Below are positions 6,703 to 14,456 of a DNA stretch of 16,786 nucleotides, piece by piece. Below the pieces are notes generated by a model. That model made no database searches and was not told the DNA's origin. It worked only from the letters and a program-made list of their open reading frames with translations. The DNA is from Parvularcula sp963922235 (GTDB lineage: Bacteria > Pseudomonadota > Alphaproteobacteria > Caulobacterales > Parvularculaceae), in NCBI GenBank assembly GCA_963922235.1, contig CAWUIJ010000057.1, positions 1 through 16,786 on the forward strand. The letters are read 5' to 3'. How positions within the stretch are numbered: the first letter of the stretch is position 1; each line of letters begins with the position of its first letter. Both the position numbers and the translations under genes were made by a program.

Positions 6703-7791
6703 TTAAGACGCTTTCGGAAAGTTGACGACGAGACCGCGTGAAGGATTGACCCGGCCTTTCACGCTGTCACGCCACGCATCGGCAGCGCCTTCGGGACCAG
6801 AAATGAAATCGTAGGTGAAAATGCCTTCGAGGTCTTCGGCAGCCTTGGCCCAAGCAACCGCCGCTCGCTGCATCGCCACACCCGGCCCGAAGTCCACTTC
6901 ACGCTTTTGAAACTGTGCCGGCGCAAAGAACATCGTGGGCTGAGCACCAGGAAGCGGCTCTCTTTGTCGCGGCTTCTCCCAATGGGTCGCGCCCACAATC
7001 GAGCTCACCTTCACATTTTCGCCCAGGTGGTTATGGATGGCAGAGATGATCTCAGAACTGCCCGACATATCAACGAACGCAGTGGGCACTTGGGCAAGAG
7101 ACGTGATCTGATCGTAGGTCATTTGCTCGTCGAAAAACTTCAGCTCTTTGACGAAGTCGAGATTGCGCGGCGAAGTCAGGCCAATCGTCTTCGGCCGATT
7201 GTCGCCATGCTGATTAAAGACGGCACCAACACCAAAACCGGTTTTGGACGAAGCACTGCCGACAACGATTTGCTCAACACCAAAGAAGTCATTGTCGAGC
7301 AGCCAGTCATAGATAATGTAAGATGTCCCAAAGAGCGGGAACAGCACCTGGCGCGCATCCTCCTTGCCCTGCAAAATATCAGGCTCCTCAGCGACGAGTT
7401 GGTAGTTGTTATAAAGAGGCGGGAGCTCAGCCCGATGAGGCGCCGCGCATTTCACAGAGCCCTTTTTGCGCACAGGCTGGAGCACCGCGTGCGTCGCCAT
7501 TGGGAAGAAACCGTAAAGCCGCTCGCCAACGGCGAGCTCTTCTGTCTTTGAACTGATGACTGTTCCGTATCCCCAGACCGGGACAATACCGCGGCCCTCG
7601 GCACCCTCGACGGGGTAGAACTTCCAGTAACCGATCATGTCACCGGCAACCGCGTAGGTCACGTTGTTAGCGGTGAGGCCGTAGGACTCAATCTCGACCA
7701 GGACTTCGCCGTCAGTGATCTCGGGCATGGGGCGCTGACGCACCTCCACATCAGTGATGTCAACTCTTTTGACCAGCAATTCGCTCAACAT
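6703..7791 (-). CDS. DUF2855 family protein (MDR-like fold suspected)
   Basis: This is a 362-residue protein matching, from memory, the DUF2855 family, which has no assigned function. The N-terminal part (VLVEIESYGLTANNVTYAVAGD, about residues 29-50, split here by eye) resembles the GroES-like start of medium-chain dehydrogenase/quinone reductases. I see neither the structural-zinc cysteines nor a clean GxGxxG nucleotide-binding motif; SSKTGFGVGAV sits where such a loop might be. It may be a divergent reductase or a non-catalytic relative. The start ATG at 7791 has GGAGG about 10 bases upstream. It is the first gene of the operon with the GST (no gap) and the MBL-fold hydrolase. DUF2855-GST adjacency suggests a shared, perhaps glutathione-linked, pathway; this is inference. 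Confidence 0.88.
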   Translation of the reverse strand: MLSELLVKRVDITDVEVRQRPMPEITDGEVLVEIESYGLTANNVTYAVAGDMIGYWKFYPVEGAEGRGIVPVWGYGTVISSKTEELAVGERLYGFFPMATHAVLQPVRKKGSVKCAAPHRAELPPLYNNYQLVAEEPDILQGKEDARQVLFPLFGTSYIIYDWLLDNDFFGVEQIVVGSASSKTGFGVGAVFNQHGDNRPKTIGLTSPRNLDFVKELKFFDEQMTYDQITSLAQVPTAFVDMSGSSEIISAIHNHLGENVKVSSIVGATHWEKPRQREPLPGAQPTMFFAPAQFQKREVDFGPGVAMQRAAVAWAKAAEDLEGIFTYDFISGPEGAADAWRDSVKGRVNPSRGLVVNFPKAS

Positions 7792-8076
7792 AGGGCTTGT
7801 TCCTCCGACAATTGTATGCGCTTTTGCGCGCCTTCATCCCTCTCGTTTGAGCCAGAGCTTGTCCGCCAGCAAGCCAGCAACAGCAGCACGAAGGGTGATG
7901 CCCCATCGAGCGTCCCAAGCGCCAAGCCTTCTTTTGGCATTGATGATGTCACATCTCATCTGTAACGAACTTTGCCAAGCAAACAAGACGATGTTCGCGT
8001 CATCAGCTTCAGCGAAAACGAGCTGGACACTGGCTGGATCGAGCGCGACGAGAGACGTCATCCGAGGGAGAAGCAC
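7792..8076. promoter_or_regulatory. Divergent intergenic region between DUF2855 operon and long GST gene
   Basis: This 285-bp spacer must drive both the DUF2855 operon and the GST-like gene at 8077. Several short dyads are visible: ACAATTGT (7808-7815), GCGC-TTTT-GCGC (7818-7829), GCCAA/TTGGC (7921-7925 with 7935-7939) and GATGT-C-ACATC (7945-7955). None matches the palindrome at 9897-9912. A TACAAT on the minus strand (7816-7811) looks like a -10 box, but it would place the transcript start on top of the DUF2855 Shine-Dalgarno, so I do not call it. An in-frame ATG at 7972 would extend the GST by 35 polar residues but lacks a ribosome-binding site. Confidence 0.4.
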
Positions 8077-9237
8077 ATGCCAGAGACACCTTATATTTTG
8101 TACGGAATGCCACTGTCGCTTTATACGGGGAAGGTTCGAGCCTATTTAATCCGCCGACGGATTGCCTTTGAAGAGCGGATTGGAACATCCCCTGAGGGCG
8201 TTGCCGCGGTGTCCGAGAAAGTCGGCCGCTTTATCATACCCGTTCTCGAGACTCCCGAAGGCGAGGTCTGGCAGGATGGCTCAGAGATCATCGACCGTCT
8301 CGAAGAGCGGCATCCCAACCCATTTCCTGTTGTTCCTCAGTCGCCTTCGCACGCCGTGATCGCTCATCTCTTTGCGCTTTTCGGATCGGAAGGGCTCCTA
8401 AGGCCCGCCATGCACTACCGGTGGAATTTCGATGAGACCAATCTGGGCTATATCCGCGAAGCCTTTATGGAAGGCGTCCCCATCGAAAAGTATAGCGAGG
8501 CTTGGGAAGCGTTCTTCCTCAATATGAGCAGCCGTATGCGCGCGGCCACAACAATGTTTGGCGTCAACGAGGAGACGGCACCAACCGTAGAACAGTCGTA
8601 CAAAGAATTTCTCTCACTCTTTAATGCGCATCTCGAAAAGCATCCTTTTTTGCTCGGCGACCACCCAACTGTTGGGGACGAGGCCTTCTATGGTCCCCTC
8701 TTCCCTCACCTTGGCCGCGATCCCGTTCCTGCACGCATGATGAAGAACGAAGCCTACAACGTTTTTCGTTGGACAGAGCGGCTCTCGCACCCAGGCTCGA
8801 AATTGGGATCAGATCTGATTGATCTCAAAAACCCACCGGAGACATTGGTGGCTCTGCTTTCCTATATCAGAGACGAGTATCTTCCGGATATTTTGGCGCA
8901 TATCGACTTTGCCGAAAATTGGCTTGCTGAACACCCCGATATCAAGACCGGTGAGAGCGGCGTGGATAAACGCTCAAGACGAGCGATTGGCGCTGCCGAG
9001 TTTGAATGGCGCGGCCATAAGATCAGTGCCTTGGTTATGCCTTATCGGCTTTGGCTGCTCGAGCGCATGCAACAGGCTTTTGCAAGCACAAGCGGGGAAG
9101 ACCGGGACGTTGTGAACGGGCTTTTTGCACAAGCGGGTTTGACATCGCTCCTCGAGCGACGCGTCTCGCGACCTGTCATGCGCGAAGACAATATGGAAGT
9201 CTGGGGCGCTCCGCGGGACACATCCCTTACAGCTTAG
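8077..9237 (+). CDS. Long glutathione S-transferase-like protein with C-terminal extension
   Basis: This is a 386-residue protein. Residues 1-80 form a thioredoxin-like GST N-domain: YILYGMPLSLYTGKVRAYLI, the IPVLETPEG segment with cis-Pro55, and QDGSEIIDRLE (67-76) that would contact glutathione. Residues 90-235 are a helical C-domain containing PFLLGDHPTVGDEAFYG (190-206), the family's usual 'flL.g..pt.aD' region. GSTs normally stop near residue 230; here about 150 further residues follow, with DEYLPDILAHIDFAENWL (267-283), a WRGHKISALVMPYRLWLLERMQ block and a charged tail. I do not recognise that extension as a known domain. The start ATG at 8077 follows GGGAG at 8066-8070. The gene is divergent from the DUF2855 operon and overlaps the convergent TetR gene by 11 bp. 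Function is presumed detoxification or transformation of an organic substrate. Confidence 0.88.
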   Translation: MPETPYILYGMPLSLYTGKVRAYLIRRRIAFEERIGTSPEGVAAVSEKVGRFIIPVLETPEGEVWQDGSEIIDRLEERHPNPFPVVPQSPSHAVIAHLFALFGSEGLLRPAMHYRWNFDETNLGYIREAFMEGVPIEKYSEAWEAFFLNMSSRMRAATTMFGVNEETAPTVEQSYKEFLSLFNAHLEKHPFLLGDHPTVGDEAFYGPLFPHLGRDPVPARMMKNEAYNVFRWTERLSHPGSKLGSDLIDLKNPPETLVALLSYIRDEYLPDILAHIDFAENWLAEHPDIKTGESGVDKRSRRAIGAAEFEWRGHKISALVMPYRLWLLERMQQAFASTSGEDRDVVNGLFAQAGLTSLLERRVSRPVMREDNMEVWGAPRDTSLTA

Positions 9238-9835
9238 CCTCTTTCATCAGTGATCGAATGAGCCGACGCGTGACAGCGTCGGCTTGTTCGACGCTGAGTT
9301 TTTGATCCAGGCGAAGTCCCCGCCAGCATTGGAAACTGGTCACAACCAAGAGGCTCTCGAACAACTCATCATTGATCGGATCGATCACCGAAAGTGCGAG
9401 CTGTAGGCTCTCTCGTTCTAGGCGAAGGTTCTCAATATAGTCGGACATAACAAACTCAGACGAGAACCGACGAATGTTGCCAGCAATTTTGAGCGGCATC
9501 ACGCGCTCCAGAACCTCATTGCGCCGATCAATCAACTCATCGAGACGGTCATGCACGTCTGTTGCCTCGAAAGGATCAGTCAAGAGAGGTTCAAGGTCTT
9601 TACGAACGATCTCGGTCATCTCACGATAAAGCGAATCGAGATCATCGAAATGTCTGTAGACGGTTCGGAGTCCAACGCCAGCCAGTTTCGCAACACGCGA
9701 TGCACTAGGATTAACGTCGCCCCCTTGGACAAGCTCCATCATTGCCCGGACAATGGCTTGCCGATTCGCCTGGCCGCGCTTTTTTCGGCCATCCGTTTCC
9801 GGCTGTTCTGTATTCGCTTCGGACGCATTGGACAT
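9227..9835 (-). CDS. TetR/AcrR-family transcriptional regulator
   Basis: This is a 202-residue one-component regulator. After a polar lead (residues 1-22) comes the DNA-binding domain: NRQAIVRAMMELVQ helix, then the helix-turn-helix SASRVAKLAGVGLRTVYRHFDDLDSLY (about 44-70). The remaining all-helical part is the ligand-binding and dimerisation domain and does not reveal the ligand. I chose ATG 9835 because GAGG lies 8 bases upstream (9847-9844) and because the earlier GTG at 9895 falls next to the likely promoter/operator. The gene ends 11 bp inside the convergent GST gene. Its own upstream region has a TTGACA box and a 16-bp palindrome, suggesting autorepression. Likely targets are the GST and DUF2855 genes next door, by position only. 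Confidence 0.92.
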   Translation of the reverse strand: MSNASEANTEQPETDGRKKRGQANRQAIVRAMMELVQGGDVNPSASRVAKLAGVGLRTVYRHFDDLDSLYREMTEIVRKDLEPLLTDPFEATDVHDRLDELIDRRNEVLERVMPLKIAGNIRRFSSEFVMSDYIENLRLERESLQLALSVIDPINDELFESLLVVTSFQCWRGLRLDQKLSVEQADAVTRRLIRSLMKEAKL

Positions 9836-9896
9836 TGCAATCGCCTCTTTATGTGACTCACTGGTTCTCTCACGCGCCTGGTGTGCCGAAGCCACG

Positions 9897-9926
9897 CTAG
9901 GGGTAACCCTAGAGAGAAAGTGTCAA
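9897..9926 (-). promoter_or_regulatory. Candidate promoter and operator of the TetR gene
   Basis: On the minus strand a consensus -35 TTGACA (9926-9921) is followed 8 bases later by the 16-bp palindrome CTAGGGTTACCCCTAG (9912-9897), with only one mismatched pair near the centre. A -10 at normal spacing would fall inside the palindrome, although the sequence there (CCCCTA) is a poor -10. A TetR dimer bound here would block RNA polymerase. The start codon is about 62 bases downstream. Twelve bases of the palindrome recur exactly at 6438-6449. Confidence 0.5.
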
Positions 9927-9965
9927 GAGAGTGCCACTAATGAGAAGGCAGGGGAAGGAAAAGCT

Positions 9966-12900
9966 TCACCCCGTGGCCCGATCGCTTCCTGCATGCGCGT
10001 CACGCCAGCCTTTTGGAGCCACCACTTTGAATTGGCGTGCTTTTTCTTCCCAATCGGAAAGCAGTGTCTCTGCGACGACTGAGCCCGTCGCCTCAAAATG
10101 ACGAGTCACAAAGGCGCGACATTCTTCCTCAAGATCGCCCAAAGGAGACAGCTCAACATGCTCCGGGTTCAAACGCTCAGGAAGTTTATCCTCGCTATCC
10201 AGCACGAATGCGACACCGCCAGTCATCCCCGCCGCGAAGTTATCTCCGACCGGACCAAGAACCAAAACGCGGCCGCCCGTCATGTACTCGCAACCATTCG
10301 TTCCGCAGCCTTCGATGACGGCCACTGCGCCCGAGTTCCGAACAGCAAACCGTTCGCCTGCGGAGCCTGCAGCAAAGAGTGAACCTGCAGTCGCACCGTA
10401 AAGACATGTGTTGCCAACCACAGCCGGTGATTGGAGCGCCTCGCGTGTCGGCGGGGTCACCACGATCTCCGCACCAGAGAGGCCCTTGCCCACATAGTCA
10501 TTGGCGTCGCCGACCAGCTCAATACGAAGACCGGTCGCACCAAATGCGCCAAGTGACTGGCCCGCCGATCCTTTGAGCCGTAAACGGAGATGTCCTGCGG
10601 GAAGGCTGTGTGCGCCAAACCGTCGAACAATCTCGCCTGACGTCCGTGTACCAACAGCCCTATGCGTGTTGCGTACGGTATAGGTCAGCTGCATCTTCTC
10701 GCGGCGCTCCCAAACAGGTGCAGCGTCAGCGAAAATCTGTTCGTCGAGAGTGGGGTCGACTTCGTTGCGGCCGGTCCGTGTGCTGCGCGGTGGACGCGTG
10801 CCAACCTCTGCGCGCACAAGCAAAGGCCCAAGATCAAAGTCATCAAGCAGCTCAGAACCACGGCTCTGCTGCCGCAAGAGATCAGCACGCCCGATCACGT
10901 CTTCAAGCGACCGTGCACCGATGGATGCAAGAATCTCCCGTGTTTCCTCAGCGATGAACGTCATAAGGTTGACGACATGATCCGCCGTACCGGAGAAACG
11001 ATCTCGCAGACGAGAGTCTTGCGTACACACGCCCACGGGGCAGGTGTTGGAATGACACTGGCGCACCATCAAGCAGCCCATGGCCACGAGCGATAGTGTT
11101 CCGATGCCGTATTCCTCTGCACCCAACATAGCGGCAATGACGATATCGCGGCCCGTCTTGATCCCACCATCCGTCCGCAAGGTGACGGACTCGCGGAGCC
11201 GATTGAGTGACAGGACCTGGTTCACCTCAGCGAGGCCAAGCTCCCACGGGCTGCCTGCAAACTTGATCGACGTTTGCGGGCTTGCGCCGGTGCCACCAAC
11301 ATTGCCGGAGATCAAGATCACATCGGCTTTGGCCTTTGCCACGCCAGCGGCAATCGTTCCAACGCCTGCGGATGAAACGAGCTTGACGCAAACCCGCGCG
11401 ATTGGGTTCACTTGCTTCAAATCGAAGATCAGCTGCGCTAGGTCTTCGATAGAGTAGATATCGTGATGCGGCGGCGGCGAAATCAGGGTGACGCCTGGCG
11501 TCGAATGCCGCATTTTCGCAACAAATTCTGTGACCTTGAAGCCTGGCAGTTGCCCGCCCTCGCCCGGCTTCGCGCCTTGAGCGACCTTGATCTCAATCTC
11601 TCGGCATTGGTTGAGGTATTCCGCACTGACACCAAATCGGCCTGAGGCCACCTGTTTGACGACAGAGTTCATGTTGTCGCCATTCGGCAGCGGGGTGTAG
11701 CGCGCGGGATCCTCTCCGCCCTCTCCGGACACGGATTTTGCACCGATCCGGTTCATCGCGACGTTCAAAGCGCCATGAGCTTCTGGAGAGAGCGCGCCTA
11801 GAGACATGCCGGGGGTCAAAAAGCGCTGGCGGATCGCGTTGACGCTCTCCACCTGGTCAAGCGGGATGGCTTGGCCTTCGCGGAAGGTCAAAAGATCGCG
11901 AAGGCTGACCTGCCCAGCGCCTTCTGACGCCTTCACATAGCGCCGATAGGCATCTTGATCATCGTTCCGAACCGCGTTTTGCAGCTCCCGGATCATCTCG
12001 GCTTCATAAGCATGCCGTTCGCCGCCGCTGCGGACCCGGTAGAAACTGCCGACGGGAAGCGCTTCGACCCGGTCATCCCATGCACGCGCATGGACACTCT
12101 GCAGCATACGCTCAATCCCGCTAAGGCCGAGGCCTGAAAGGCGGGAGGAAGCACCGGGCAAGAATTGATCCACCAAGCTGCGCGATAGACCGAGCACCTC
12201 AAAATTGCATCCACCGCGATAGGCCGAAAGAACCGAGACGCCCATCTTGGATAGGATCTTCAAGAGACCATCTTCAACCGCTTTCTTGTATCGAAGCGTG
12301 AGGCTACCGATGCTGTTCTCTCCGTAGAGACCATCGGTCTGCTGAGCGGCGATCGTATCGAGAGCAAGATAGGGGTTCACCGCGGTTGCACCGACGCCGA
12401 TCAGAACAGCCGCATAATGGCTGTCGAGACATTCAGCGGAACGCGCCGTGATGGAACATTTTGAGCGGAGCTGCTGCGCGACTAAAGCCGAATGCACCGC
12501 GGCCACAGCGAGGACCATGGGCACACCCATGCGCTCGGGACCCTGATGTTCATCGGTCAGAACAAGGTGGGTTGAACCCGCACGAACGGCAGAAAGGGCT
12601 TCTGTCACAATATCTTGGAGGCGTGTTTGAAGCGCGGCGCCCGCTGGCTTTGTCAGAGCACTCGTCATGATCGAGCAATCGATCGACGCACCCTGACCAC
12701 CCAGTTCAACGGAGAGGCGCTCCAGCATCCCATTGGTGAGGATAGGCCCATCAAGAACGAACACATCCGTTTGCGTCTCATCCTCAGCGAGAATGTTACC
12801 CAAGTTCTTGAACCGGGTCTTGAGGCTCATCACCCGGCCTTCGCGGAGTGGGTCAATCGGCGGATTGGTGACCTGACTGAACCGTTGGCGGAAAAAATGA

Positions 12901-14456
12901 GGAAGCGGACGGTATTGATCCGACAACACCGCGATAGGCGTGTCATCGCCCATGGAGCCGATGGCTTCTTTTCCATCGAGGGCCATGGGCCGGAGGATGA
13001 GTTCAAGATCTTCCCGCGTGAGACCTGCGCCCAGCTGTCTTCTGCGCAAGGCTTCGGCATCAAAGAGGCGTTCTTCCGGCCCTGGCCCGATGATCGGATC
13101 GAGCTGTTTCACATTGCCGAGCCAGCGCTGATAGGGATGCGCTTCGACGAGTGAACCGATGATATCGTCCTGGTCGAGAAATTTTCCTTGGGCGAGGTCA
13201 GCAGCGATGATTCCGCCTGCCGCCACAGCGCCGCGCACTGTGACCTGCTTATCATTCAGCGGACACATGCCTGTCTCAGACCCAACAGCGAGCAATCCAT
13301 CAGCGGTCAAAGCATAGCGCAAGGGCCGCAAGCCGTTGCGATCGAGGCCCGCAATCACGTAGCGGCCGTCAAAGGCGCAGATCGCAGCGGGACCATCCCA
13401 GGGCTCCATCACCGCGTTACAGTACTCGTAAAGCGCGCGGACCTCGGGCTTCATGACATCGCCGCGCTTTGACCAAGCCTCTGGCATCAAGAGCGCTTTT
13501 GCCATGGGTGCGCTACGGCCTGCACGGACGAGAAGCTCGAAGACACCATCGAGCGCCGCACTGTCTGATGCACCGGGAAGAATGACCGGCTTCACATCAT
13601 CGTCATGCAGACCAAAGGCACGGCTGGCCATTTCTGGCTCGTGGCTTTCCATCCACCGAATGTTTCCGCGTACGGTGTTGATCTCACCGTTATGTGCCAG
13701 CATGCGGAACGGTTGTGCGAGGCGCCATTCGGGAAAGGTGTTGGTGGAGTAGCGCTGGTGGAAAATGGCGAAGGCCGAACTGAACGCCTCGTCCTGGAGG
13801 TCGTGATAGAAGGCATCGATATCCTGGGCACGGAACATGCCTTTATAGATGACATCTTCCATGGAGAGCGAGCAGATATAAGCATCAGAAAGACGCTCCG
13901 CCTGCAGGCGATTTTCGATCCGGCGGCGCACGATAAAGAGATGCCGCGCAACCTCTGATGGGGAACGATCTTGCGGGTCAAAGAAGAGAACTTGCTCGAT
14001 CTCTGGCCGAGCCTCACGGGCCTGATCGCCGATCACGGTCTCATCAATCGGCACCTGGCGCCAGCCGTAAAGGCCGAGACCGAATGACAGGACCTCCGCC
14101 TCGATGATCGCCCGGGCACGATCTTGTGCGGCGAAATCGGTCCGGGGCAGGAAGATCATCCCGACACCGATGGCCCGCTCACCCGGCTCATGACCTGCAG
14201 CGCGCACGCATGCGCGGAAGAATTCTTGCGGCACACCTGTCCGGAGCCCGGCGCCGTCGCCGGTCTTCCCGTCCGACGCCAAGGCACCGCGGTGCCACAC
14301 ATTGTTGAGAGCCGCGATCGCTTTGGTCACCACCTCGCGCCGGGGGTGGCCGTCAAGCGCCGCCACCACGCCCACACCGCAAGCATCGTGCTCATCAGCA
14401 CGCCGATAAAGACCGCGGGATTCGAGATCCTCGCGCGAAAGAAGAGAAGAGGTCAT
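9966..14456 (-). CDS. gltB: Glutamate synthase (NADPH) large (alpha) subunit
   Basis: This 1496-residue protein has the usual GltB length. It transfers the amide nitrogen of glutamine to 2-oxoglutarate, giving two glutamates, using electrons passed from GltD. The N-terminal type II glutamine amidotransferase domain starts at Cys26 (DACGVGVVAALDG), exposed after removal of a 25-residue propeptide. A central domain follows, then the FMN-binding synthase barrel with GEGGEDPARY, the GNVGGTGASP loop and the 3Fe-4S cysteines Cys1128, Cys1134 and Cys1139 (C-x5-C-x4-C in GCLMVRQCHSNTCPVGVC; Cys1144 is a fourth). The C-terminal GXGXG beta-helix domain (GTNGCEYMTGGRVLVLG) is complete. It overlaps the upstream gltD by an ATGA. 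No intrinsic terminator is evident downstream before the TetR promoter. Confidence 0.98.
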   Translation of the reverse strand: MTSSLLSREDLESRGLYRRADEHDACGVGVVAALDGHPRREVVTKAIAALNNVWHRGALASDGKTGDGAGLRTGVPQEFFRACVRAAGHEPGERAIGVGMIFLPRTDFAAQDRARAIIEAEVLSFGLGLYGWRQVPIDETVIGDQAREARPEIEQVLFFDPQDRSPSEVARHLFIVRRRIENRLQAERLSDAYICSLSMEDVIYKGMFRAQDIDAFYHDLQDEAFSSAFAIFHQRYSTNTFPEWRLAQPFRMLAHNGEINTVRGNIRWMESHEPEMASRAFGLHDDDVKPVILPGASDSAALDGVFELLVRAGRSAPMAKALLMPEAWSKRGDVMKPEVRALYEYCNAVMEPWDGPAAICAFDGRYVIAGLDRNGLRPLRYALTADGLLAVGSETGMCPLNDKQVTVRGAVAAGGIIAADLAQGKFLDQDDIIGSLVEAHPYQRWLGNVKQLDPIIGPGPEERLFDAEALRRRQLGAGLTREDLELILRPMALDGKEAIGSMGDDTPIAVLSDQYRPLPHFFRQRFSQVTNPPIDPLREGRVMSLKTRFKNLGNILAEDETQTDVFVLDGPILTNGMLERLSVELGGQGASIDCSIMTSALTKPAGAALQTRLQDIVTEALSAVRAGSTHLVLTDEHQGPERMGVPMVLAVAAVHSALVAQQLRSKCSITARSAECLDSHYAAVLIGVGATAVNPYLALDTIAAQQTDGLYGENSIGSLTLRYKKAVEDGLLKILSKMGVSVLSAYRGGCNFEVLGLSRSLVDQFLPGASSRLSGLGLSGIERMLQSVHARAWDDRVEALPVGSFYRVRSGGERHAYEAEMIRELQNAVRNDDQDAYRRYVKASEGAGQVSLRDLLTFREGQAIPLDQVESVNAIRQRFLTPGMSLGALSPEAHGALNVAMNRIGAKSVSGEGGEDPARYTPLPNGDNMNSVVKQVASGRFGVSAEYLNQCREIEIKVAQGAKPGEGGQLPGFKVTEFVAKMRHSTPGVTLISPPPHHDIYSIEDLAQLIFDLKQVNPIARVCVKLVSSAGVGTIAAGVAKAKADVILISGNVGGTGASPQTSIKFAGSPWELGLAEVNQVLSLNRLRESVTLRTDGGIKTGRDIVIAAMLGAEEYGIGTLSLVAMGCLMVRQCHSNTCPVGVCTQDSRLRDRFSGTADHVVNLMTFIAEETREILASIGARSLEDVIGRADLLRQQSRGSELLDDFDLGPLLVRAEVGTRPPRSTRTGRNEVDPTLDEQIFADAAPVWERREKMQLTYTVRNTHRAVGTRTSGEIVRRFGAHSLPAGHLRLRLKGSAGQSLGAFGATGLRIELVGDANDYVGKGLSGAEIVVTPPTREALQSPAVVGNTCLYGATAGSLFAAGSAGERFAVRNSGAVAVIEGCGTNGCEYMTGGRVLVLGPVGDNFAAGMTGGVAFVLDSEDKLPERLNPEHVELSPLGDLEEECRAFVTRHFEATGSVVAETLLSDWEEKARQFKVVAPKGWRDAHAGSDRATG

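Noticed and set aside
6907..7551. 214-residue + strand open frame
   Set aside because: It is antisense to the DUF2855 gene and has the arginine/histidine-rich composition typical of reverse-strand shadow frames.
7811..7816. TACAAT on the minus strand as the -10 box for the DUF2855 operon
   Set aside because: The transcript would start on or after the gene's Shine-Dalgarno (7806-7802), and there is no -35 box at proper spacing.
7972..8076. 35-residue N-terminal extension of the long GST from an upstream ATG
   Set aside because: The extension is polar and unlike a GST start; the ATG at 8077 has GGGAG in front and begins directly with the thioredoxin-like strand.
9836..9965. Intrinsic terminator downstream of gltB
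   Set aside because: No GC-rich hairpin followed by a T-run is visible on the minus strand in this gap.
12615..13154. 179-residue + strand open frame
   Set aside because: It is entirely antisense to gltB, which has full-length conserved motifs in the opposite frame.
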